The translations under genes were made by a program, and so were the position numbers. Below are positions 1 through 7,815 of a DNA stretch of 18,022 bases, in pieces. The stretch is from Actinobacteria bacterium UBA4719 (GTDB lineage Bacteria; Actinomycetota; Actinomycetes; Actinomycetales; Dermatophilaceae). Within the stretch, counting starts at the first letter, position 1. The number at the start of each line of letters is the position of its first letter. The stretch covers positions 1-18,022 of the forward strand of contig DHJN01000107.1 in the NCBI GenBank assembly GCA_002404345.1, written 5' to 3'. The notes under the pieces were generated by a model that saw only the letters and a list, made by a program, of their open reading frames with translations, did not search any database and was not told the DNA's origin.

Positions 1-737
1 TCGCCGCGGTACTTCGCGCCGGCCACCATCGCGGCCAGGTCGAGGCTGACCAGACGCTTGCCCTTCAAGGACTCCGGGACGTCGTCGTTGACGATCCGCT
101 GGGCTAGTCCTTCGACCACGGCGGTCTTGCCGACGCCCGGGTCGCCGATCAGGACGGGGTTGTTCTTGGTACGGCGAGACAGGACCTGCACGACGCGGCG
201 GATCTCGGCGTCGCGGCCGATGACCGGGTCGAGCCTGCCCTCGCGGGCGGCTGCGGTCAGATCGGTGCCGTACTTGGCCAGCGCGTCATACGTGGCCTCG
301 GGGTCTGCGGTGGTGACCTTGGCGCCGCCACGCAGCGTGGGGATCTCGCCGGCGATGGCCTCGCCGTCGATCCCGAAGTCGCCGGTACGGGCGAGGGCGA
401 GCAGGAGGTGGTCGGTCGACACGAATCCGTCGCCCATCGACTCCATGATCTTGTGCGCCTGTTCGAGCACCGAAAGGCTCGCGCGGGACAGGCCCGGCGC
501 CCCGACCGAGGAGCCGCTGACCTTCGGTGTGCGAGTGAGTATGCCGGTCGCAGCCTGGGCCAAGGCGGCCGGCGACGAGCCAGTGGCCTCGAGCAGCGGG
601 CCCGTGGTCGTCTCGGTCTGACGGGTCAGCGCGAGCGCGACGTGTGCCGGCTCAACATGGGGGTGGCCCGCCGCCGCGGCGTCACGGACGGCCGCGGACA
701 GAGCTTCGTTCGCCTTGGTGGTCAGTTTCAGGTCCAT
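1..737 (-). CDS. clpB: ClpB disaggregase, N-terminal part (gene runs off the window)
   Basis: Hsp100 AAA+ chaperone that threads aggregated proteins through its hexamer pore together with DnaK in the cytoplasm. The visible 245 codons begin [17 protein letters not shown], which is typical of the ClpB N domain. They contain both Clp_N repeats (about residues 1-145) and enter the first ATPase domain, with Walker A GDPGVGKT at about residues 198-205. They end in the pore-loop region, reading VAGAKYRGE. Gene identity rests on [20 protein letters not shown] and [12 protein letters not shown], which match ClpB better than ClpC or ClpA. The ATG at 735-737 is the natural family start. The divergent macro-domain gene begins 18 bp away, so the clpB promoter must lie inside that gene's coding region. 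HspR controls clpB in related actinobacteria, but I could not find a HAIR operator here. The C-terminal two thirds are outside the window. Confidence 0.96.
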   Translation of the reverse strand, partial: MDLKLTTKANEALSAAVRDAAAAGHPHVEPAHVALALTRQTETTTGPLLEATGSSPAALAQAATGILTRTPKVSGSSVGAPGLSRASLSVLEQAHKIMESMGDGFVSTDHLLLALARTGDFGIDGEAIAGEIPTLRGGAKVTTADPEATYDALAKYGTDLTAAAREGRLDPVIGRDAEIRRVVQVLSRRTKNNPVLIGDPGVGKTAVVEGLAQRIVNDDVPESLKGKRLVSLDLAAMVAGAKYRG

Positions 738-755
738 GGGTGCGAGGGTATTCCC

Positions 756-1283
756 ATGGCAGATCATCTGGCTTCGATCGAGGCAGTTGAGGGCGACATC
801 ACCACCCAGCCCCTCGACGCGATCGTCAACGCCGCCAACAGCTCTCTGCTCGGCGGTGGAGGCGTCGACGGCGCCATCCACCGAGCTGCCGGCCCGCACC
901 TGTTGGAGCAGTGTCGCGAGCTTCGCCGCACGGCATACCCGCACGGGCTTCCCGTCGGTGAGGCAGTGGCAACCGGCGCCGGAGACCTGCCATCGCGGTG
1001 GGTGATCCACACCGTCGGGCCGAATCGTCATGCGGGACAGACGGATCCAGTGCTGCTCACCTCATGCTTCGAGGCCTCGCTCGCGGAGGCGGTGAGGGTC
1101 GGCGCCCGGTCGGTGGCTTTCCCCGCGGTCAGCGCAGGGGTCTACGGCTGGCACGCGGCTGAGGTCGCCCGTATCGCGGTCGCCGCTGTCCGCTCGTCGC
1201 CGCACCTGAGTGAGCTGGACCTGGTGCGGTTCGTACTCTTCGGCCCCGCCACCCACGAGGCGTTCATCGCCGCGCTCCGATGA
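756..1283 (+). CDS. Macro-domain protein, probable O-acetyl-ADP-ribose deacetylase
   Basis: A 175-residue single-domain macro protein. The ADP-ribose pocket is plain: [26 protein letters not shown] at about residues 21-46 (the NAAN and GGGVDGAIH motifs), then VIHTVGP, and the phosphate-binding loop [10 protein letters not shown]. Family members (YmdB/MacroD type) bind ADP-ribose and hydrolyse O-acetyl-ADP-ribose or mono-ADP-ribosyl protein. Which of these applies here cannot be read from sequence. The ATG at 756 is chosen because GAGGG at 745-749 lies at ribosome-binding distance and the domain starts directly after it. The frame is open further upstream, but that stretch is antisense clpB. 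The gene is divergent from clpB and ends just before a tandem repeat block shared with the convergent hspR. Its placement beside heat-shock genes suggests a stress role, but that is inference. Confidence 0.93.
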   Translation: MADHLASIEAVEGDITTQPLDAIVNAANSSLLGGGGVDGAIHRAAGPHLLEQCRELRRTAYPHGLPVGEAVATGAGDLPSRWVIHTVGPNRHAGQTDPVLLTSCFEASLAEAVRVGARSVAFPAVSAGVYGWHAAEVARIAVAAVRSSPHLSELDLVRFVLFGPATHEAFIAALR

Positions 1284-1284
1284 C

Positions 1285-1438
1285 AGTGTGAGCCGCCGGG
1301 GGTGTGAGCCGCCGTGAACTTGCCGCTGGGGGTGTGAGCCGCCGTGAACTTGCCGCCGGGGGTGTGAGCCGCCGTGAACTTGCCGCTGGGGGTGTGAGCC
1401 GCGGGGGGGTGAGCCGCCGTGAACTTGCCGCTGGGGGA
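1285..1438. repeat. 30-bp tandem repeat block between convergent genes
   Basis: Three units in perfect 30-bp register occupy 1301-1330, 1331-1360 and 1361-1390, each starting GGTGTGAGCCGCC and continuing GTGAACTTGCCGCTGGG. They differ by a single T/C change. A fourth complete unit lies at about 1408-1436. Two shortened units (about 1285-1300 and 1391-1407) lack the same central GTGAACTTGC portion. The block fills the whole gap between the macro-gene stop (1281-1283) and the hspR stop (1440-1442). It lies 3' of both genes, so it could separate convergent transcripts, but I see no classical hairpin plus T-tract. The minus-strand frame through it is open and would read a GKFTAAHTPS repeat; no gene context supports that as a real protein. 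Confidence 0.9.
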
Positions 1439-1439
1439 C

Positions 1440-1901
1440 TTAGCCGCGCGCACGCCAGACGACGAGCGCCCGGGACGGGATGACGCTGCGGGTGGGCCGC
1501 TGGCCGGCACGCACGGCCACCACCTCGCCAGCCCGGCCGGCCGCAAAAACCCGTGAGCCTGCGCCAACCGCCGACTTCAGGGCGTCGACCTCCAAGCCCA
1601 GCTCGGTCAACCGTGCCCGAAGCGCCTGCACCTGGTTCTCGAGATCCAGGATGCGCTGGATGCCGGCCAGACTGACACCCTCGTCCTGCGAGAGGCGCTG
1701 CACCTCACGCAGCAGTGTGACGTCGCGCGCCGAATAACGACGTCCACCGCCCCGAGTGCGCGATGGGGAAACCAGGCCCAGCCGGTCGTACTGCCGCAGG
1801 GTCTGGGCATGCATGCCGGCCAGCTGTGCCGCGACCGAGATGACGAAGACCGGGGTCTCGTCATTGGGGGAGAACCCGCCAGAACCTTGGACGGAGTTCA
1901 C
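1440..1901 (-). CDS. hspR: HspR, MerR-family heat-shock repressor
   Basis: A 153-residue regulator. The MerR winged-helix region spans about residues 18-85, with FVISVAAQLAGMHAQTLRQYDR and LGLVSPSRTRGGGRRYSARDV. This is the HspR signature and not a generic MerR. The helix LENQVQALRARLTELGLEVDALK at about 88-110 is a likely dimerisation coiled coil. HspR binds HAIR inverted repeats and represses dnaK and clpB, using DnaK as co-repressor in studied actinobacteria. The start is GTG at 1899-1901, 3 bp after the dnaJ stop (1905-1907), so translation is probably coupled to dnaJ; only a weak AGGGC lies upstream. It is the last gene of dnaK-grpE-dnaJ-hspR, which closes a negative feedback loop. The C-terminal tail past residue 115 is basic and poorly conserved in my memory of the family. 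Confidence 0.95.
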   Translation of the reverse strand: MNSVQGSGGFSPNDETPVFVISVAAQLAGMHAQTLRQYDRLGLVSPSRTRGGGRRYSARDVTLLREVQRLSQDEGVSLAGIQRILDLENQVQALRARLTELGLEVDALKSAVGAGSRVFAAGRAGEVVAVRAGQRPTRSVIPSRALVVWRARG

Positions 1902-1904
1902 GGC

Positions 1905-2954
1905 TCAGCCCTGCCGTGCCCTGGCGAACACGTCCGCCCGCGGATCGGCATCTGCCTCCTCGGCTCGCAGCAGCTCCACTGCCTCACGCGCCTTGTCGGA
2001 CAACCGCTGGGGGATCGCGACGCTCACCTTGGCCAGCAAGTCGCCGGTGTGGTTCTTGGCCACTATCCCGCGACCCTTGACGCGCAGCACCCGGCCGTTC
2101 GGAGTCCCGGCTGCGATCCGCACCTTGACCGCGTCGCCGGACAGTGTCGGCACGGAAACCGTTGCCCCCAAAACGGCTTCGGCAAAAGTGACGGGCAGAT
2201 CGATGGTCAGGTTGTCGCCGTCACGACCGAAGACCGGATGCGACGCGACCTGCACGGTGAGCATGAGGTCGCCTGCCGGGGCGCCCCGGTCGCCGGGGTT
2301 GCCCTTGCCACGCAACCGGATCTTCTGACCGTCCTTGACGCCGACCGGGATGCGGGCGGTGATCCTGGAGCCGTCGGCGGTGCTCAGGGTCACGGTCGAT
2401 CCCTGCACCGCGTCGCGGAAAGACAGCGTGGTGTGCGCCTCTACGTCGGCACCTCGACGCGGTCCCGTTGGGGCACCAAAGGCGCCGTAGCCCTGCTGAC
2501 CTTGTTGACCTTGTTGACCCTGACCGAACATGCCGCCGAGCAGGTCCTCGAGGTTCGGCTGCCCGGCGCCACCACCTCCGGTAGAGAAGCGAGCGCTGCC
2601 GCCGCGGCCACCACCGCCACCACCGCCACCACCGCCACCACCGAACAGGTTGCTGAAGACGTCCTCAAACCCGGCACCACCACCCCCGGGGCCACCGGAG
2701 GTGAACCGGGCGCCACCATGACTCATCGAGCGGATGGCGTCGTACTGCTTGCGCTCCTCCGGAGTCGACAGGACGGCATACGCCTCGCCGATCTCCTTGA
2801 AGCGCTTCTCCGCCGCGTCGTCCCCTGGGTTCTGATCGGGGTGCATCGTGCGGGCAAGCTTGCGGTAGGCCTTCTTGATCGCAGCCGCGTCCGCGTCGGC
2901 AGGAACGCCGAGGATCGCGTAGAAGTCCTTCTCGAACCAGTCCTGGCTCGCCAT
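1905..2954 (-). CDS. dnaJ: DnaJ/Hsp40 co-chaperone without zinc finger (class B type)
   Basis: J-domain protein of 349 residues that stimulates DnaK ATPase and delivers substrates. The J domain covers residues 1-70 with the essential HPD at 38-40 (TMHPDQNPG). A Gly/Phe region follows, with an unbroken 12-glycine tract and a GQQ triplet run. Next comes the C-terminal substrate-binding fold (DVEAHTTLSFRDAVQGSTV, RIPVGVKDGQKIRLRGKGNPG). There is no cysteine in the protein, so the four CxxCxGxG zinc-binding motifs of classical DnaJ are missing, as in CbpA-like proteins. The ATG at 2952-2954 is chosen for its strong AAAGGAG upstream and because it opens directly into the J domain; an in-frame start at 2981 would begin inside a repeat. 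It lies between grpE and hspR in the operon, separated from grpE by a 243-bp repeat array. Confidence 0.95.
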   Translation of the reverse strand: MASQDWFEKDFYAILGVPADADAAAIKKAYRKLARTMHPDQNPGDDAAEKRFKEIGEAYAVLSTPEERKQYDAIRSMSHGGARFTSGGPGGGGAGFEDVFSNLFGGGGGGGGGGGGRGGSARFSTGGGGAGQPNLEDLLGGMFGQGQQGQQGQQGYGAFGAPTGPRRGADVEAHTTLSFRDAVQGSTVTLSTADGSRITARIPVGVKDGQKIRLRGKGNPGDRGAPAGDLMLTVQVASHPVFGRDGDNLTIDLPVTFAEAVLGATVSVPTLSGDAVKVRIAAGTPNGRVLRVKGRGIVAKNHTGDLLAKVSVAIPQRLSDKAREAVELLRAEEADADPRADVFARARQG

Positions 2955-2977
2955 CGACGTCTCCTTTCGTCTCTTCA

Positions 2978-3206
2978 CCAAACCTAGGGACCTTGCGGTC
3001 CCGGTCAGCCAAACCTAGGGACCTTGCGGTCCCGTATCGGCCAAACCTAGGGACCTTGCGGTCCTGCTTCAGCCAAACCTAGGGATTGTGCCTGGCATCG
3101 TCCTAGGTTTGGAATGAATTGGTCGGCACCGTACCTAGGTTTGAGTGGTTTGGCTGGCACGGTCCCTAGGTTTGGAATGAATTGGTCGGCACGGTCCCTA
3201 GGTTTG
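2978..3206. repeat. Phased CCTAGG repeat array, four direct plus four inverted copies
   Basis: CCTAGG occurs eight times, at 2983, 3014, 3046, 3078, 3102, 3134, 3165 and 3197. The spacings are 31, 32, 32, 24, 32, 31 and 32 bp. The first four copies read CAAACCTAGGG and the last four read CCTAGGTTTG, so the array is symmetric about 3093. The first two copies contain a perfect hairpin GGGACC-TTGC-GGTCCC (2987-3002 and 3018-3033). The third has the same hairpin with one G-T pair. The inverted copies carry a different body, with GAATGAATTGGTCGGCAC in two of them. The array fills the space between the dnaJ ribosome-binding site and the grpE stop, and the grpE TAG stop lies inside the last CCTAGG. 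A related block lies at 11567-11642. No protein-coding role is apparent. Confidence 0.93.
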
Positions 3207-3964
3207 CGGGTCCTTGGGTTGCGGGTCCTTGGGTTGCGGGTCCTTGGGTTGCGGGTCCTTGGGTTGCGGGTCGGCCACCGCCACTCGTGCCGCGCGAATG
3301 ACCCGCTCACCCATCCGGTAACCGGGCTGCAGCACCTGCACCACAGTGGTCACCTCGGTTCCCTCGGCCAGCTCGGCCTCGGTATGCAGGAGCGCCTCGT
3401 GGACCATCGGGTCGAACGCATCGCCGGGCTGGCCGAAACGCCCCACCCCGAACTTGGCCAACGTACCGTCAAGCTTGTCCGCGATGGCCGCGAACGGCCC
3501 ACCCTCGAGGTCACCGTGCTGACGCGCCAGGTGGATGTCATCCAGCACCGGCAACAGCGCCTCAATGACGCTGCTGACCGCCACGTCACGATGCAGCTCG
3601 CGATCGCGGTCGACGCGCCTCTTGTAGTTGACGTACTCGGCCTGCAACCTCTGCAGGTCGCGGGTCAGGTCAGCCGCCAGGGTCGTGTCCGGGTGGACGT
3701 CGTCGCCCTGGACAGCGTCCGCGACCGCGGTGACGCCAATGGCTTCGGCAGCTTCGGTGACGTCAGTGGCTACAGCAGCTTCGGTGACGTCAGTGGCTAC
3801 GGCCGGTTCAGCGACGACCTCCTCCGGACCGGCCTCGGGCGCGGAACCGGGATGACGCACAGCGCCGGTCTCCGGATCCAGGCGTCGCTTGTCCGTGACC
3901 TTGGGGCCCGTGGGCTCGGATTGCTCCGAGCCCACTCGCTCCGGATCGACCGGGTTGGCTTCGG

Positions 3965-3968
<4 letters not shown>
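3198..3968 (-). CDS. grpE: GrpE, nucleotide-exchange factor of DnaK
   Basis: GrpE releases ADP from DnaK and so resets the chaperone cycle. The 256-residue protein is longer than most GrpEs. A disordered acidic N-terminus (1-95) carries a tandem VATDVTEAA repeat at about 57-74. The long dimerising helix follows ([24 protein letters not shown], about 101-124). The beta domain ends with the family signature MVHEALLH...[24 protein letters not shown] at about 188-232. After VA the protein ends in four DPQPK units plus DPQT. These are encoded by a 15-bp tandem repeat, and the stop is supplied by the adjoining CCTAGG array. The start is GTG at 3966-3968, overlapping the dnaK stop as GTGA, so translation is coupled. 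The tail looks like a recent add-on outside the folded domain. Confidence 0.95.
3204..3272. repeat. 15-bp tandem repeat encoding the DPQPK tail of GrpE
   Basis: Four exact copies of TTGCGGGTCCTTGGG (3204-3218, 3219-3233, 3234-3248, 3249-3263) plus a partial fifth, on the plus strand. Read on the minus strand they give DPQPK four times. The unit length is a multiple of three, so copy-number changes keep the reading frame. The first copy abuts the last CCTAGGTTTG element, so this block may have arisen by slippage at the edge of that repeat. Confidence 0.92.
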
Positions 3969-5872
<1,904 letters not shown>

Positions 5873-5950
5873 TTTTTTCTCCTGTATGACGAGTGGTCGG
5901 GCGAGCGTTGCTCGCCGCTGTTCTGCTGTGGTTGTGGTGCTTCGATGCCT

Positions 5951-5979
5951 AATGTGCTCGGCGTGGCCTGAGTTGTCAA
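5951..5979 (-). promoter_or_regulatory. Candidate dnaK promoter
   Basis: On the minus strand a perfect TTGACA (5979-5974) is followed after 17 bp by CACATT (5956-5951), a weak -10. The spacing is right and it points at dnaK. The -35 is convincing, the -10 is not. TTGACA also occurs by chance, so this is a candidate only. Confidence 0.45.
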
Positions 5980-5995
5980 GTGAACGCTCCGTAAA

Positions 5996-6016
5996 CTTGC
6001 GTCTATGTGGCTCAAC
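5996..6016. promoter_or_regulatory. HAIR-like HspR operator upstream of dnaK
   Basis: CTTGCGT-N7-GCTCAAC matches the HspR-associated inverted repeat CTTGAGT-N7-ACTCAAG at 6 of 7 and 5 of 7 positions, with exactly the expected 7-bp spacer. It lies 16 bp upstream of the candidate dnaK -35 and about 125 bp before the dnaK start. Because hspR is the last gene of this operon, the site would close the autoregulatory loop. The divergent MOSC gene starts 52 bp to the other side and might also be affected. Confidence 0.7.
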
Positions 6017-6067
6017 TTATCGAGCGCGACAGTTGTTCCGACGTCTTCCACCTGAGACAATGGGGGC

Positions 6068-6622
6068 GTGATAGGACCAGATCGACCCGGCGTCGTAGCC
6101 GTGAGCAAAAACGAACAGCACCGGTTCAGCAAAGAGCCATGTGAGCAGATCACCCTGCTGGAGGGCATCGGCGTCCAGGGCGACGCACACTCGGGCGTCA
6201 CCGTCCAGCACCTCTTTCAGGTGGCGGCGGATCCGGCACAGCCGAACCTGCGCCAGGTCCACCTGCTCACCCAGGAGTTCGTCAACGAAGCCCACGAAGA
6301 GGGCTTTGAGCTGGCACCGGGTGACCTCGGCGAGAACGTCCTGACTCAGGGCGTGGATCTACTGGGCCTCTCGCGGGACACGCTGCTGCACATCGGTGGT
6401 CAGGCCGTCGTCCGTATCACGGGACTGCGAAACCCCTGCTCCCAGATCGACAACCTGCGCAAGGGCCTGCTGAAGGTCGCCTTGGGTCGTGACAAGGACG
6501 GGCACGTGGTCCGCAAGGCGGGGGTCATGGGCGTCGTCACCACCGGCGGCATCATCTGCCCCGGCGACACGATCACGGTGGAGTTGCCCGCGCTTCCTCA
6601 TCACGCGCTCGAGTGCGTCTGA
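6068..6622 (+). CDS. MOSC-domain protein
   Basis: MOSC (molybdenum cofactor sulfurase C-terminal) domain protein of 184 residues. Conserved parts are VVAVSKNEQHRFSK at the start, GIGVQGDAHSGVTVQH (about 34-48), QPNLRQVHLLTQEF, LAPGDLGENVLTQGVDL, and RNPCSQIDNLRKGLL with the conserved cysteine at about 124. Family members handle molybdenum cofactor or sulfur and include enzymes acting on N-hydroxylated compounds. The substrate here cannot be told. The start is GTG at 6068; GTG at 6101 is in frame but would cut into the conserved VVAVS strand. No clear Shine-Dalgarno precedes 6068. The gene is divergent from dnaK across a 195-bp control region. Its 3' end overlaps the convergent hydrolase gene by 22 bp. 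Confidence 0.88.
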   Translation: MIGPDRPGVVAVSKNEQHRFSKEPCEQITLLEGIGVQGDAHSGVTVQHLFQVAADPAQPNLRQVHLLTQEFVNEAHEEGFELAPGDLGENVLTQGVDLLGLSRDTLLHIGGQAVVRITGLRNPCSQIDNLRKGLLKVALGRDKDGHVVRKAGVMGVVTTGGIICPGDTITVELPALPHHALECV

Positions 6623-7380
6623 GCCGATAACCAGGCGAGAGCGGCGTCCGCGACCTCCTCCCAGCCCTCCTCACCGCAGATGTAGTGCGAGCGACCCTCG
6701 AACTCCCGGTAGTCGACCCGTCCGGAACCGGCTGTGTACTTGTGCGCGTTGCGCCGCACCATGGCCACGGGCGTGAGGTGGTCCTGGTCGCCGGCGAGGA
6801 AAAGCATGGGCATATGCGTTGCCGAGAAGTCGATCCGGGCCGACCGGCCGAGGGTGCTCCGGGGCACGTTGCGGCTCTCGGGGACCACAAGCCGGCCGAA
6901 GGCGTCGTCGCTGGCTGAACGGCGCAGGGTGTTGCAAAATGCGTAGTGAAACCTCTCGGGGGTCATGAACACCGGCCGGTTGCCAGCCAGCGGGTTGACG
7001 TGGGGGAAGTTCGCACGCAGGAAGTGGGGGCTGAACGACATGACGCCGGGCGGCGGCGCGGAGCTGATCGCGACCCCCGCGCGGGCGTAGCCATCGTTGA
7101 CCAGCCGTTGGACCAGCAAGCCGCCGATCGAGTGGCCGACCAGGACCGGGGGTTCGGGGAGGGCGTCGATCACCGTCTTGAGGTAGTCGCTCACCGCGCC
7201 GAACGTCAGGTCGCCAAGTCGCGGGTCGACCACCGTTCGCAGCGTGTGGGGATCGCCGTCGTGGTACGGCCAGCTGGGAGCGCTGCACGAGAACCCTGCC
7301 GAGGTGAACCGATCAACCCACGGCTGCCAACTCTGACCATTGAGGTACATGCCGTGGATGAAGATGACGTGACGGGCCAT
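6601..7380 (-). CDS. Alpha/beta hydrolase
   Basis: A 259-residue serine hydrolase fold protein. The sequence opens VIFIHGMYLNGQSWQPW, the usual oxyanion-hole strand. The nucleophile elbow is VGHSIGGLL with Ser at about 84. The acid is probably in LFLAGDQDHLTP (Asp198 or Asp200), and the catalytic histidine is His232 in FEGRSHYICG. There is no signal peptide or membrane segment, so it is cytoplasmic. Similar proteins are annotated as lysophospholipase-like or esterase, but the substrate is unknown. The ATG at 7378-7380 fits because the first beta strand starts at residue 4. No Shine-Dalgarno is visible, and a TAGAAT hexamer lies just upstream, so the message may be leaderless. The last 22 bases overlap the MOSC gene tail to tail. 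Confidence 0.9.
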   Translation of the reverse strand: MARHVIFIHGMYLNGQSWQPWVDRFTSAGFSCSAPSWPYHDGDPHTLRTVVDPRLGDLTFGAVSDYLKTVIDALPEPPVLVGHSIGGLLVQRLVNDGYARAGVAISSAPPPGVMSFSPHFLRANFPHVNPLAGNRPVFMTPERFHYAFCNTLRRSASDDAFGRLVVPESRNVPRSTLGRSARIDFSATHMPMLFLAGDQDHLTPVAMVRRNAHKYTAGSGRVDYREFEGRSHYICGEEGWEEVADAALAWLSAQTHSSA

Positions 7381-7386
7381 CCGATG

Positions 7387-7392
7387 ATTCTA
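7387..7392 (-). promoter_or_regulatory. Candidate -10 element of a leaderless hydrolase mRNA
   Basis: TAGAAT on the minus strand (5 of 6 to TATAAT) ends 6 bases before the ATG. Transcription would therefore start at or next to the start codon. No -35 is recognisable. Leaderless messages are common in actinobacteria, and the gene lacks a visible ribosome-binding site. Confidence 0.4.
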
Positions 7393-7470
7393 TTCGGGTG
7401 CTGCTGCTTGGAGGGGGCGTCATGCCGCGTGGGGAATGGCATTGTCGGCGTAGCAAGACAGGTGTAGTAA

Positions 7471-7785
7471 TTTGAGGATTGTTTCTGCACCGGCGGGTCT
7501 CCGACGGTCACCGGAGAACTGGCACTGGGCAACCGGAGCAACCTGAGCAACCGTGACGAGGTCATCCGGCTGATAGAGGGACTCTCGCAAGCGACACTGG
7601 CCGGGGATGCGGAGGTCTTGGGGCTGATCGAGCAAGAAGCGTTGTATGGCGCGGGGATCGGATACGTCGACGCGCAACTTCTTGCCGCGACCAGGCTCAC
7701 CGGCGACACCACGTTATGGACCAGAGACAAGCGCCTTTCGGCTGTCGCGGCACGACTTGGGCTAGCTTTCCAGCCTGGGAAGTAG
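7471..7785 (+). pseudogene. VapC-type PIN toxin, C-terminal remnant
   Basis: The plus-strand frame from 7471 to the TAG at 7783-7785 reads TVTGELALGNRSNL, then VLGLIEQEALYGAGIGYVDA, QLLAATRL and LWTRDKRLSAVAARLGL. This is the C-terminal two thirds of a VapC ribonuclease of the PIN family, including the acidic residues of GYVDAQLL and WTRDKRL. The N-terminal part with the first catalytic aspartate (usually VDTSVW) is missing. A TAA stands in frame at 7468-7470, no ATG, GTG or TTG start lies ahead of the conserved part, and no antitoxin (VapB) gene is near. I read it as a dead toxin gene and not a short active one. It occupies most of the 435 bases between the hydrolase and the ECF transporter, which otherwise look empty. 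Confidence 0.8.
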
Positions 7786-7815
7786 TCCAAAGCCACGCTG
7801 CTTCTCAGGAGAGCG

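Noticed and set aside
408..755. N-terminal extension of the macro-domain protein
   Set aside because: It is antisense to the conserved ClpB N domain; a good ribosome-binding site precedes the ATG at 756.
738..850. HAIR operator for clpB
   Set aside because: Half-site-like GTTGAGG exists near 796, but no partner half occurs at the 7-bp spacing on either side.
1142..1567. Minus-strand open frame with GKFTAAHTPS repeats
   Set aside because: It overlaps hspR and the macro gene out of frame; the repeat peptide simply reflects the 30-bp DNA repeat.
2978..3206. CRISPR array, suggested by regular 31-32 bp spacing
   Set aside because: The sequence between cores is itself repeated, not unique spacers, half the copies are inverted, and no cas gene is present.
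7393..7470. N-terminal part of the VapC gene starting ATGATTCT at 7384
   Set aside because: That frame reads a cysteine-rich peptide ending by 7467, lacks the VDTSVW-type motif and is out of register with the conserved VapC part.
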